Assembly: GCA_900551415.1 (NCBI GenBank)
Contig: URWB01000064.1
Location: forward strand, 1 to 13,511
Direction of reading: 5' to 3'
Source: an uncultured Eubacteriales bacterium
Lineage (GTDB): Bacteria > Bacillota > Clostridia > Peptostreptococcales > Anaerovoracaceae
DNA: 13,511 bases
The notes below the pieces were generated by a model, which saw nothing but the letters and a program-made list of their open reading frames with translations, did not search any database and was not told where the DNA came from. A program made the position numbers and the translations under genes. This document shows positions 1 through 7,201 of this stretch, piece after piece (positions within the stretch are counted from its first letter, which is position 1; every line of letters begins with the position of its first letter).

Positions 1-305
1 TTGACAACCTGGCCTACCTCGTAGGACGCGGCGTCATCCAGGCGGAACTCGCGCAGATAGCGGCAAGCGGCGACGTTCGCCTTCTTGAAATGGCCCATTT
101 CGGGCTTGTTGACCAGCTTCTCGGCGCGCTTTTCGGCGTAGGTGTCAAAGCCGAACTGCACGGCCTCGTAGCCGTCCTTTTCGTTGGTCTTCTTCTGTAC
201 GACGGTGCAGGGGCCCGCCTGAATAACGGTAACGGGAACCAGGCTGCCGTCGGGCATGAAAATCTGGGTCATGCCGAGCTTTTTGCCCAAGATCGCTTTC
301 TTCAT
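1..305 (-). CDS. rplC: 50S ribosomal protein L3, N-terminal part (runs off left edge)
   Basis: Large-subunit ribosomal protein L3, an early-assembly 23S rRNA binder. The translation begins MKKAILGKKLGMTQIF, the classic L3 N-terminus, and continues through a region ending VGQVV at the window edge. About 101 of the roughly 210 residues usual for bacterial L3 are present, and the C-terminal half lies outside the window. The start is fixed by the family N-terminus and by a strong AGGAGGAG ribosome binding site (plus-strand 312-319) in the 17-base gap after the rpsJ stop, so it is translated from the same S10 operon transcript as rpsJ. All four proline codons visible are CCC, unlike genes right of about 1600. 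Identification is very secure. Confidence 0.97.
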   Translation of the reverse strand, partial: MKKAILGKKLGMTQIFMPDGSLVPVTVIQAGPCTVVQKKTNEKDGYEAVQFGFDTYAEKRAEKLVNKPEMGHFKKANVAACRYLREFRLDDAASYEVGQVV

Positions 306-322
306 GATTTGCTCCTCCTGCC

Positions 323-631
323 TTACAGCTTGATTTCGATCTCGACGCCGGCGGGAAGATCGAGCTTCATCATGGCGTCCACAGTGCGCTGGGTGGGGTT
401 GTGGATGTCGATCAGGCGCTTATGGGTGCGGCGCTCGAACTGTTCGCGGCTGTCCTTATACTTGTGCGGCGAACGCAGGATGGTGACGATCTCCTTCTCG
501 GTGGGAAGGGGAATGGGGCCCGAAACCTGGGCGCCCGTGCGCTTGGCGGTTTCCACAATGCGCTCGGCGCTGCGATCAATCAGGTTGTGCTCATACGCCT
601 TGAGCTTGATGCGGATTTTCTGGTTGGCCAT
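323..631 (-). CDS. rpsJ: 30S ribosomal protein S10
   Basis: Small-subunit ribosomal protein S10 (NusE), which also takes part in transcription antitermination with NusB. The 102-residue product starts MANQKIRIKLKAYEHNLID and contains the conserved stretch with GPIPLPTEKE and the RSPHK/REQFERRTHKRLIDI region, ending EIEIKL. This is full length for the family. The reading frame stays open for 60 codons upstream, but the start at 631 is chosen because it matches the family N-terminus and follows an AGGAGG ribosome binding site (plus-strand 639-644). It is the first gene of the S10 operon, with rplC next, as in nearly all bacteria. Five of six proline codons are CCC. Confidence 0.98.
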   Translation of the reverse strand: MANQKIRIKLKAYEHNLIDRSAERIVETAKRTGAQVSGPIPLPTEKEIVTILRSPHKYKDSREQFERRTHKRLIDIHNPTQRTVDAMMKLDLPAGVEIEIKL

Positions 632-864
632 CTTTTTTCCTCCTATTTTTATCGTTCTCGCGGTCAAAGGGGGGAGCATCCTTTCACCCGCGCCTCCGCG
701 CAGTCGGAGGCTGCGAATGGGGAATCCCTCTGACTTTCTTCCCCGAACCGCATGGTCGGCGGCGGGAAGTGTGAGCCCGTCGCCCGGTCTGGCCGGGCTG
801 GTCCGCTGCAATTACCCGCCAAGGCCGGGCGGCAACTTGCAGTTTCATCCCATAAACAGACAAC
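632..864 (-). promoter_or_regulatory. Structured 5' leader of the S10 operon
   Basis: About 230 bases lie between the predicted transcription start (near 864) and rpsJ. I see no gene in them, but several GC-rich inverted repeats: ccgcc/ggcgg at 816-820 and 828-832; gcccgg/ccgggc at 782-787 and 793-798; ggggaa/ttcccc at 719-724 and 739-744; and a 7-base-pair stem gcctccg/cggaggc at 692-698 and 705-711. In E. coli the S10 leader is a target for autoregulation by protein L4. Long S10 leaders are known in Gram-positives too. A role in ribosomal protein feedback here is inferred from position and structure. No poly-U terminator follows any stem, so translational control or Rho/NusA-dependent control would fit better than a simple attenuator. 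Confidence 0.6.
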
Positions 865-870
865 AGTCAT

Positions 871-899
871 ATTATAAAGGAAAGCCGGAAAAAGCGCAA
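871..899 (-). promoter_or_regulatory. Sigma-A promoter for the S10 operon
   Basis: On the minus strand a -35 box TTGCGC (plus 894-899) and a perfect -10 box TATAAT (plus 871-876) are separated by exactly 17 bases. It points towards rpsJ and would start transcription near 864. The -35 box lies at the edge of a 12-base inverted repeat (897-954). Confidence 0.85.
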
Positions 900-954
900 G
901 GGGTTTTTTGAATTTTTCCGGAATTTTTTTGCTTCAGTTTTCAAAAACCCCTTG
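897..954. repeat. 12-base-pair inverted repeat upstream of the S10 promoter
   Basis: CAAGGGGTTTTT at 897-908 is perfectly complemented by AAAAACCCCTTG at 943-954. The intervening 34 bases hold the small palindrome TTCCGGAA. The left arm touches the -35 box of the S10 promoter. It could be a bidirectional hairpin or terminator, or a protein-binding site. There is no gene on the plus strand for it to terminate. The remaining sequence up to the promoter at 1089 is T-rich and shows no gene. Confidence 0.5.
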
Positions 955-1088
955 ATTTATTTGGCTTTTTTCGCCATCCGTTTTCGCGTTTATGTCCACT
1001 CCGTCGGGCGTGTCGCGATTGCCGCTTTTTTATTTATTTTTATACGTTTTCCATGCATGGCAGAATTATGTCAAATTTTATAGATCAA

Positions 1089-1117
1089 TTGACGTTTGGC
1101 CCGCATACGTTTATAAT
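1089..1117 (+). promoter_or_regulatory. Sigma-A promoter for the E2-like/BlaI-tail ORF
   Basis: TTGACG (1089-1094) and a perfect TATAAT (1112-1117) are separated by 17 bases. Transcription would start near 1124, about 50 bases before the ATG at 1174. It is divergent from the S10 promoter. Confidence 0.85.
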
Positions 1118-1173
1118 AAGAATGTTTCATTTTGTTCACATTCGATTTTATCTGTATTGGAGAGGATTGCGCC

Positions 1174-1725
1174 ATGTTCGGACGCCGCTCGGATGGCCAT
1201 CTGGTCAAAAAGCTGGACCCTATCGTAGCCCTTACTTCCTATATCATGCCCACGCGCTGCGACGCACAGATCTTTACCGATTACAAGGCGGACTTTGAAA
1301 AGCTGGCCCGCTACATCGCCGCCAAAAGCGACGAGGGCTACCGCATCACCTTTATGGAGATCATCATCGCCGCCTACATCCGCACCGTATCCCAGCTGCC
1401 CGAGATCAACCGCTTTGTCGCCAACAAGCGCCTGTACGCGCGCAGCGAGCTGGCGGTGTCCTTTGCACTGGTGCGTGATTCGGCCGATGGCGAACTGTCC
1501 GAAAACACCACCAAGTGCTACTTTGACCTGAACGACACCATCTACGATGTGTCCGACCGCATCCGCGACACGGTGGAAGCCTGCCGCAAGGAGGAGATGC
1601 AAAGCTTTATCAACCGCATCTTTGACGGTTCCGCAAAGCTCCTGGTATCCTCACTGGTTTCCGGCAAGAACCTGAGCAAGGAGGAGCAGCAGACCTTGCT
1701 GGAAATTATCGAAAAAATGGAGTAG
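1174..1725 (+). CDS. Chimeric ORF: E2-like acyltransferase N-terminus fused to a BlaI/MecI repressor tail
   Basis: 183 residues. Residues 1 to about 138 (MFGRRSDG, DPIVALTSYIMPTRCDAQ, ...LPEINRFVANKRLYAR..., TVKxxFD-like stretch) resemble the 2-oxo-acid dehydrogenase acyltransferase-like proteins common in Clostridia. These normally run to well over 250 residues and end in a catalytic domain with an HxxxDG-type motif, which is absent here. Residues from about 140 (EMQSFINRIFDGS, then SGKNLSKEEQQTLLEIIEKME) instead match the C-terminal dimerisation tail of BlaI/MecI repressors (compare SFLNRFYNG...LSGEEINELYQILEE in B. licheniformis BlaI). The BlaI DNA-binding domain is missing, and the BlaR1-type gene follows directly. 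The ATG at 1174 is chosen for the family N-terminus and the GGAGAGG site at 1159-1165. The longer frame from 1132 would start almost at the promoter. The product is unlikely to work as either parent. Confidence 0.75.
   Translation: MFGRRSDGHLVKKLDPIVALTSYIMPTRCDAQIFTDYKADFEKLARYIAAKSDEGYRITFMEIIIAAYIRTVSQLPEINRFVANKRLYARSELAVSFALVRDSADGELSENTTKCYFDLNDTIYDVSDRIRDTVEACRKEEMQSFINRIFDGSAKLLVSSLVSGKNLSKEEQQTLLEIIEKME
1590..1725 (+). pseudogene. 3' remnant of a blaI/mecI-type repressor gene
   Basis: This is the last ~45 codons of the preceding ORF, considered by themselves. They carry the SF-NR-(Y/F)-(N/D)-G helix and the acidic LS-EE-L-I-E ending of BlaI-family repressors, but no winged-helix part. 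The position, directly ahead of a BlaR1-type gene with 56 bases between, is exactly where blaI sits in bla/mec-type operons. The join to the upstream E2-like sequence falls near 1576-1605, around codons for EACRKEEMQ. Either a deletion removed the front of blaI, or two different sequences were joined in assembly. Confidence 0.65.
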
Positions 1726-1781
1726 GAAGCACATAAGGAAGAAGTCAATCATAATGGAACAATTATGACGGAGGAATATCT

Positions 1782-3734
1782 ATGAATATGTTGAATCTGA
1801 GTATTGCGGTCACAGCGGCAGCTGTGCTCGTACTGCTGATCAAGCTGCTGTTTGGAAATCAGATCACGCCGCGGGGGCATATGCGGCTCTGGCTCTTGGT
1901 CGCAGTATCGTTTATCTTCAGTCCGATCGCGGAGTTTATGCCGGAAAGCAGTCTTGCGGTACGCAACTGGCTGCCGCAGAGCGAATCTACGGTAGAGACC
2001 GTCTGGGTAGAACCCTACGAGGACTTGAACGCCCGAGGCTTTGCTATCGAAGAGCAGGGTAACTACTATATCGTTCAAAAGAATCATCTCAGTCTGCGGG
2101 TGCCGTTTTCGGACAAAACGCTGGATGCCGAGTTTGCCGCAACGACTTCGCGGGCAAAACTGGAAAACTGGCTCTGGTTTGCCGGCGCGGTTCTGACGGG
2201 TATCTGGATGCTTACAGGAAACTGCAGACAAAAAAGGAAACTCAAGGCGCTGCCGGACAGCAGGGATGCTGCGCTGCTTGCGGAACTGGAAGCGGTGAAA
2301 GTGCTGGTCGGCGTGAATGACAAAGTTCGAATCTGCATCAAAGAGGGCGTGGAGACGACCTTTTTAACACGCATGCGCGGGCAGTATGTGATCGCGTTGG
2401 AATCCGGCTTCGACGCGGCGGAGCGGCGGCAGGTGCTGCTGCATGAGCTGACGCATTTGAAACATGGTGACTTAGGAGGCAATCAATCGGCAGCACTGAT
2501 TCTGGCGATATGCTGGTGGAATCCGGTGATCTGGCTGGCGTTCCGCAGATTTCGCCGCGACATGGAAATCTACTGCGACTACGATGCGGCGCGTCTGAGC
2601 GGAGACAAAAAAGCTTACGCTGCCACCTTGGTGAAAGCAGCAGCCGGGACGGAACGCTTTGTCCTTGGCACGACCTCGTTTATCGGCGGAGAGAAGGAGG
2701 TGAGCGCGCGCGTCAAGGCGCTGGCAGCTTTCAAAAAGCCGAAGACCTGGATCGCGGCAGCCGCAGTGCTGGCGCTGGTGATCGGCTGCGTGTGCTTTGT
2801 ACTCAATCCGGTCGGACAGAATACCCAAGCAAACCGCGCAGCTCTCGCAGAGGCTTATGACAAGCTATTGGCTGTGAACAGCGCGGAGGCGCAGAGAACG
2901 ACAAACCTGTCTTACGGTGTACTTTCCGGCGCGCGGACGCGCGAGACTGCGCACCTACAGCAGACGGAAGCGCCGCTTTGCATACTCGGGACAAAGACTT
3001 TGGAAGATCTGGGAGCAGAGGATGCCGCGCAGGCGGGTACGGACTATACCTTTGCGTATTATCGCACGGGCACGCGCGGCGGTGCAGTGCGAACCTATAT
3101 CCGGAGTGTGGACAGTACCCTAGGGCAGGGATGGATCGATTACGGTAGCCAGACCTTGCGAGGCGAAACGATTGCAAGCGGCTATGACGGAGAACCGTCT
3201 TCCTACGGACAGGACGATCTGCTCGGCAATCTGCGGCAGTGTCTCAAAGCAGCCGCGGAGAGCGATCGTATTACCCGCAAAGGCAATGCGTATCAGGTGA
3301 CCATGCCGCAGGATTGGCAGCTATTCTGCGCGATCGCAGCGAATCAAGGTCTGGGCAGTGTCTTATCGGCGAGCGGGATCGAACTTTCTGACTTGTGGAA
3401 TGAAGCTCCGAACGAAAGAGATGCGCTGTATCAAAGCGTTGGCTTTACCATGGAGATGGACGAAGAAACCATGCTGCCGCGCAGCTATACTTTGGACTTC
3501 ACCAGGACCTGCGAGCTGATCCGGGAACGTATCGAGGCCGAGTATGACAGTCTCGGCGCGGCTGTCGTCCGCGTGGACATCACAAGCTATGATGCGTTTA
3601 CGGAGCCTGACTACAGCGCGTTCGGCGGAGAAAAGGCTTTTCGCGAAATGTTGGCAGCGGCAAAGAGTCCGGAAGCCATGCAGGCAGAACAGAGCCGGAG
3701 TAAGGCGGATGATCCCTCGCGGGCAAAAGGATAA
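1782..3734 (+). CDS. BlaR1/MecR1-type M56 membrane metalloprotease with an unrecognised C-terminal outer domain
   Basis: 650-residue membrane protein. Hydrophobic segments lie near residues 4-24, 34-50, 129-145, 235-255 and 322-342. The zinc-protease motif HELTH is at 221-225 (LLHELTHLKHGD), and E262 in DMEIYCDYDA fits the third zinc ligand, so this is family M56 as in BlaR1/MecR1. In known members an outer sensor domain detects beta-lactam and the protease then leads to cleavage of the BlaI repressor. Here the ~305 residues after the last membrane segment show no clear penicillin-binding SxxK, SxN or KTG set. I do not recognise this domain; the stretch GFTMEMDEETMLPRSYTLDF faintly recalls lipoprotein-carrier-like domains. 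The start is backed by GGAGG at 1771-1775. Upstream lies only a repressor remnant, so its normal partner is missing in this window. Confidence 0.85.
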   Translation: MNMLNLSIAVTAAAVLVLLIKLLFGNQITPRGHMRLWLLVAVSFIFSPIAEFMPESSLAVRNWLPQSESTVETVWVEPYEDLNARGFAIEEQGNYYIVQKNHLSLRVPFSDKTLDAEFAATTSRAKLENWLWFAGAVLTGIWMLTGNCRQKRKLKALPDSRDAALLAELEAVKVLVGVNDKVRICIKEGVETTFLTRMRGQYVIALESGFDAAERRQVLLHELTHLKHGDLGGNQSAALILAICWWNPVIWLAFRRFRRDMEIYCDYDAARLSGDKKAYAATLVKAAAGTERFVLGTTSFIGGEKEVSARVKALAAFKKPKTWIAAAAVLALVIGCVCFVLNPVGQNTQANRAALAEAYDKLLAVNSAEAQRTTNLSYGVLSGARTRETAHLQQTEAPLCILGTKTLEDLGAEDAAQAGTDYTFAYYRTGTRGGAVRTYIRSVDSTLGQGWIDYGSQTLRGETIASGYDGEPSSYGQDDLLGNLRQCLKAAAESDRITRKGNAYQVTMPQDWQLFCAIAANQGLGSVLSASGIELSDLWNEAPNERDALYQSVGFTMEMDEETMLPRSYTLDFTRTCELIRERIEAEYDSLGAAVVRVDITSYDAFTEPDYSAFGGEKAFREMLAAAKSPEAMQAEQSRSKADDPSRAKG

Positions 3735-3760
3735 GGCTTAACACAAACTTTATGTCTGTA

Positions 3761-3769
3761 TGGTATCAT
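3761..3769 (+). promoter_or_regulatory. Possible extended -10 promoter for the two-component genes
   Basis: TGGTATCAT fits an extended -10 (TGnTATnnT) in the 90-base gap after the protease gene. The nearest -35-like sequence, TTAACA at 3738-3743, is 20 bases away, which is too far to be convincing. The hexamer ATGTCT occurs twice, at 3752 and 3768, and could be a regulator site. No hairpin terminator was seen after the protease gene, so read-through is possible. Confidence 0.35.
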
Positions 3770-3824
3770 GTCTTTGCACAGCTTAGAATTTATGGTTGAA
3801 CAGAAAGCAAGGAGTGAGGAAACA

Positions 3825-4502
3825 ATGCGATTTTTGGTGGTAGAAGATGAAAAGTCCCTGCGTGAGGACATCGCAAAAAAGCTGCGGCTTTCGGGATATG
3901 AAGCAGACACCTGCGAGGACGGGGAGAGCGCGCGATTTTTGCTTTCGGTGGAGCGTTACGATTTAGTGCTGCTGGACTTGAATTTGCCGAAAACAGATGG
4001 ATTGACCGTACTGCGGGAGTTGAGAAAAACAGATCAGGAAACTCCGGTGCTGATCCTTTCCGCGCGCAGCGAGATCTCGGACAAGGTAGAGGGGCTGGAC
4101 GCGGGTGCCAATGATTATCTTTCCAAGCCGTTTCATCTGGCAGAGCTGGAGGCGCGTGTCCGCAGCCTGACACGCCGCAAATTCATTCAGCAGGATGTCT
4201 GCCTTTCCTGCGGAGCGCTGCGGTTTGATTCCCGAAGCCGGACGGCGTCCGTCGAGGGACGGGCGATTCCGCTAACGAGAAAGGAAAGCGGGGTCTTGGA
4301 ATATCTGCTGCTGCACCAGGGACGCCCTGTCAGCCAGGAGGAATTGATCGATCATGTGTGGGATGGGAGTGTGGACAGCTTCAGCAATTCCATCCGCGTG
4401 CACATGTCCGCGCTGCGAAAAAAGCTGCGGACCGCGCTGGGCTATGATCCAATTCACAACCGAATCGGAGAGGGGTATGTGATAGAGGGGGAAAGAGAAT
4501 GA
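3825..4502 (+). CDS. OmpR/PhoB-family response regulator
   Basis: 225 residues. The receiver domain (about 1-118) has the acidic pair E7-D8, the phosphoacceptor D51 (LVLLDLNLP), S79 and K101 (LSKPF). A winged-helix DNA-binding domain (about 125-225) follows with LTRKESGVLEYLLLHQG and the ending RIGEGYVIEG. It would be phosphorylated by the kinase encoded next, which overlaps it by four bases (ATGA at 4499-4502), a sign of coupled translation. The frame is open upstream to 3768, but ATG 3825 gives the standard MRFLVVEDE start and follows AAGGAG/GAGGA at 3809-3820. Target genes cannot be told from sequence. The neighbouring M56 protease or the regulator's own operon are candidates by position only. 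Confidence 0.93.
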   Translation: MRFLVVEDEKSLREDIAKKLRLSGYEADTCEDGESARFLLSVERYDLVLLDLNLPKTDGLTVLRELRKTDQETPVLILSARSEISDKVEGLDAGANDYLSKPFHLAELEARVRSLTRRKFIQQDVCLSCGALRFDSRSRTASVEGRAIPLTRKESGVLEYLLLHQGRPVSQEELIDHVWDGSVDSFSNSIRVHMSALRKKLRTALGYDPIHNRIGEGYVIEGERE

Positions 4503-5644
4503 AAAAACTATCCTTTCAGTGGAGAATTACGCTGATGACCGCGCTTTTGATCGCCGGTGCCTGCATTTGTCTGAATTTACTGCTGTACCGTTCCGGCGCG
4601 ACCGGTATGGATGATTTAGGCGGATTTGTGCTCAAATACCAAACGGAAAACGCCGAAGTGCTGACCATTGAAATCCCCCCGGAAGAAATGAACGGATTTT
4701 TGAAACAGTTTTCTCAGGAAATCTGTGACGCAAAGATAGTTTTTGAACGCGTAGGCTGGTGTCTTACAGCGGCGGTCACGCTGCTGAGTGCCGCAATCGC
4801 GTATTTTGTCAGCGGCAGAGCCTTGCAGCCGCTGCGTCAGTTTACCGCGCAGGCGGAAAAAATCAACCAGGAAAGTCTGGAGCGTGTCCGCCTTGATGAG
4901 AGCGCGATTCAAGAGTTTCGGCAGTTAAGCCACGCGGTGAACGGTATGCTGGACCGACTTGCGCATTCCTTTGACCTGCAGCGTCAGTTTGCCGGGAATG
5001 CGGCGCATGAGCTTCGGACACCGCTAGCCCTCATGCAGACAAAGCTGGAGCTTTTTTGTGAGGAACACGCGGACGCAGATGCGGAAACCATGCAGATGGC
5101 CGCTTTTCAGATGGAACAGCTGGATCGACTGAGCGCGCTTGTCCGCACCTTGCTGTCGATGAGCAATCTGCAGTCCGTATCGAGAACAGACGAGATCCCG
5201 CTCGCGCCGCTCGCGGAGGAAATTTTGACAGATCTCGCGCCACTCGCGCAGGAAAAACAGGTTACGCTCCGGCAGGACTGTGAGGAAGTCAGCATGGTCG
5301 GCAGCGACGCGCTGATTTATCGTCTGTTCTTTAATCTGATCGAAAATGCCATCAAATACAACAAGCCGGGCGGAACGGTCTTCGTTTCGGTGAAGCAGGC
5401 AGACGAAAATGTGATTTTGGAGGTTGCCGACACTGGAAGCGGGATTCCGGAGGATTGCATGGAGCACATCTTTGAACCGTTCTTTCGTGTGGACAAATCC
5501 AGAAGCCGGCAGATGGGCGGCGTGGGTCTGGGGCTTGCACTTGTGCGCGAAATCGCGTTGCTGCATGGCGGCAGTGTCCGCGCGGAAGTCCGCGCGGAGG
5601 GCGGAACCGCCTTTAGGGTTGTTTTACCAAGGCAGCAGGTGTAA
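4499..5644 (+). CDS. Membrane sensor histidine kinase (HisKA type)
   Basis: 381 residues. Two membrane segments (about 11-30 and 85-105) enclose a short outer loop of roughly 54 residues, followed by a HAMP-like linker (from about 106). The H-box is NAAHELRTP with H170. The ATP-binding part has N-box NLIENAIKYN (279-288), DTGSGIP (311-317), the FEPFFRVDKSRS segment and GGVGLGLALV (340-349). All residues needed for autophosphorylation appear intact. The short outer loop suggests it senses something in or near the membrane rather than a large ligand. It is translationally coupled to the response regulator, and its partner is clearly that protein. The gene ends 4 bases before the end of the convergent CoA-transferase gene. 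Confidence 0.93.
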   Translation: MKKLSFQWRITLMTALLIAGACICLNLLLYRSGATGMDDLGGFVLKYQTENAEVLTIEIPPEEMNGFLKQFSQEICDAKIVFERVGWCLTAAVTLLSAAIAYFVSGRALQPLRQFTAQAEKINQESLERVRLDESAIQEFRQLSHAVNGMLDRLAHSFDLQRQFAGNAAHELRTPLALMQTKLELFCEEHADADAETMQMAAFQMEQLDRLSALVRTLLSMSNLQSVSRTDEIPLAPLAEEILTDLAPLAQEKQVTLRQDCEEVSMVGSDALIYRLFFNLIENAIKYNKPGGTVFVSVKQADENVILEVADTGSGIPEDCMEHIFEPFFRVDKSRSRQMGGVGLGLALVREIALLHGGSVRAEVRAEGGTAFRVVLPRQQV

Positions 5645-5672
5645 GCTGCTATTTCATGCTGCCTGTTTTTTC
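5630..5672 (+). terminator. Rho-independent terminator overlapping the ends of two convergent genes
   Basis: AGGCAGCA (5630-5637) pairs with TGCTGCCT (5657-5664) over a 19-base loop and is followed by GTTTTTTC (5665-5672), which suits termination of the plus-strand kinase transcript. The left arm is inside the last codons of the kinase gene and the right arm inside the last codons of the CoA-transferase gene. The minus-strand side lacks a good U-tract. Confidence 0.65.
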
Positions 5673-7166
5673 AAAACGGCTGTGCCAGGAGAGCGCTTCA
5701 TCAAGCAGATGCGGCGTCTGGCAGGGAGATTCGGCGCAGGCTCTTTGAAAGTAGTCCATGAGCGCATCACGATAGTCCGGGTGCGCGCAGTTTTCGATGA
5801 TACAGACTGCGCGCTCTTTTGGTGAGAGCCCGCGCAGATCCGCATAGCCCTGTTCGGTGACGATGACCATGACCTCATGCTCGGTGTGATCCACGTGCGG
5901 ACACATCGGTACGATAGAAGAGATCGCGCCGTCCTTGGCGATGGAAGATGTTGTGAAGATGACCAGCGACGCGGAACGGGAAAAATCACCCGAACCGCCG
6001 ATGCCGTTCATCATTTTTTTGCCTTGCACATGGGTGGAATTCACATTGCCGTAAATGTCTACTTCTAGTGCGGTATTCATGGCGATCAGACCCAGTCGGT
6101 GGGAGACTTCGATGGAATTGGAAATCTCCTGCGGGCGGAAGATAATGTGTTCTTTATAAAAATCAATGTCATCAAAGAACGCAGTCTGCGCTTCCGGCGA
6201 TGGCGCCAGTGCGGTGCAGGAGGCGATGTCTGCCTTGCCGCATTTGACGAGGTCGAGCATGGAATCCTGAATGACCTCGGTATAGCAGGTCAGACCTTCA
6301 AATGCGGAATCCCGCAGACCGTAGAGGACGGCGTTAGCGACAGAACCGACGCCTGACTGGATCGGCAGCAGAGATTTGCCTAAGCGGCCTGCAGCAACCT
6401 CGTCTTCAAAGAATCTGATGATATTCTGACCGATTTTTTTGGAATCCTCGGAAATCGCGGCCAGCGGTCTGGTCAGGTCGCTGCGGTCGGAAATGACAAT
6501 CGCCTTGATCTTATCCCAGCCGCAAGGAATGTACGGAGTACCGATGCGGTCGCCGGGATGCGTCAGCGGGATCGGCTGGCGGCAAGGCGGCTTTTGACAC
6601 ATGTAAACATCGGCCATGCCCTCTAGGGCCAGTGGCTTGGACATCGCGATCTCAACGATAACCGCGTCCGCCTCCGCCACATAGGTAGGGGTGTTGCCGA
6701 CAGAGGTGGTCGGGATTAGATGCCCGTCCTCGGTGATGGCGAGTGCCTCTACGAGGGCGATATCCGGCTTTCGTACATGTCCGGCTGCGATAAATTCCGG
6801 ACTGCGGCCGAGGTGCATGTCGATGTAGTCAATATCTCCGGTATTGATGGCCTTGCGCAGAGTGGAATTCGTCTGGTACGGAAGGCGTCTGGCTACAGCG
6901 CCCGCTTCCGTCAGCTCGGTGTCAACCTCAGGTCCCACCGAGGCGCCGGAGTAAAGCTCAATTTTAATCTTACGCCCGTTCTTGACCTGCTCCGCGAGGG
7001 CATGCGGCACGACTTTTGGATAGCCGGCATTGGTGAAGCCGCTGATGCCGACGGCCATGCCATCTGTAATCAGGCGCGCGGCATCGTCCGCGCTCATAAT
7101 CAGGGGCAACGCTCGTTCGCTGCGCAGCCGAGTTTCTAAATTTAAAATATTTTCGTGTGATGACAT
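5649..7166 (-). CDS. Acetyl-CoA hydrolase/transferase family: succinyl-CoA (or butyryl-/propionyl-CoA) : acetate CoA-transferase
   Basis: 505 residues in the family of C. kluyveri Cat1 and acetobacter AarC, cytosolic enzymes that move CoA between an acyl-CoA and acetate or succinate through a glutamyl-CoA intermediate. Seen here: GFTNAGYPK near the N-terminus; GVGSVANAV (272-280) before the catalytic loop YTEVIQD, whose glutamate (E297) is the expected nucleophile; and the glycine-rich GIGGSGDF (388-395). Full length. An in-frame TTG two codons upstream (7172) is only one base from the GGGAGG site, so ATG 7166, spaced 7 bases from it, is preferred. It is a single gene with its own promoter, divergent from pyk. 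Substrate preference cannot be read from sequence; Cat1-like succinyl-CoA:CoA transferase is the best single guess. Confidence 0.9.
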   Translation of the reverse strand: MSSHENILNLETRLRSERALPLIMSADDAARLITDGMAVGISGFTNAGYPKVVPHALAEQVKNGRKIKIELYSGASVGPEVDTELTEAGAVARRLPYQTNSTLRKAINTGDIDYIDMHLGRSPEFIAAGHVRKPDIALVEALAITEDGHLIPTTSVGNTPTYVAEADAVIVEIAMSKPLALEGMADVYMCQKPPCRQPIPLTHPGDRIGTPYIPCGWDKIKAIVISDRSDLTRPLAAISEDSKKIGQNIIRFFEDEVAAGRLGKSLLPIQSGVGSVANAVLYGLRDSAFEGLTCYTEVIQDSMLDLVKCGKADIASCTALAPSPEAQTAFFDDIDFYKEHIIFRPQEISNSIEVSHRLGLIAMNTALEVDIYGNVNSTHVQGKKMMNGIGGSGDFSRSASLVIFTTSSIAKDGAISSIVPMCPHVDHTEHEVMVIVTEQGYADLRGLSPKERAVCIIENCAHPDYRDALMDYFQRACAESPCQTPHLLDEALSWHSRFEKTGSMK

Positions 7167-7201
7167 ATACAATCCTCCCGCTTCGCGTCTGTTTTGCTAT
7201 C

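Noticed and set aside
632..811. 60-codon N-terminal extension of rpsJ
   Set aside because: S10 always starts near MANQKIRI; the extension has no homology and covers the structured leader, and a strong ribosome binding site sits at the internal ATG.
90..911. 273-codon plus-strand frame across the S10 operon region
   Set aside because: It runs antisense to rplC and rpsJ and their leader, has no family resemblance, and reflects the high GC content of the opposite strand.
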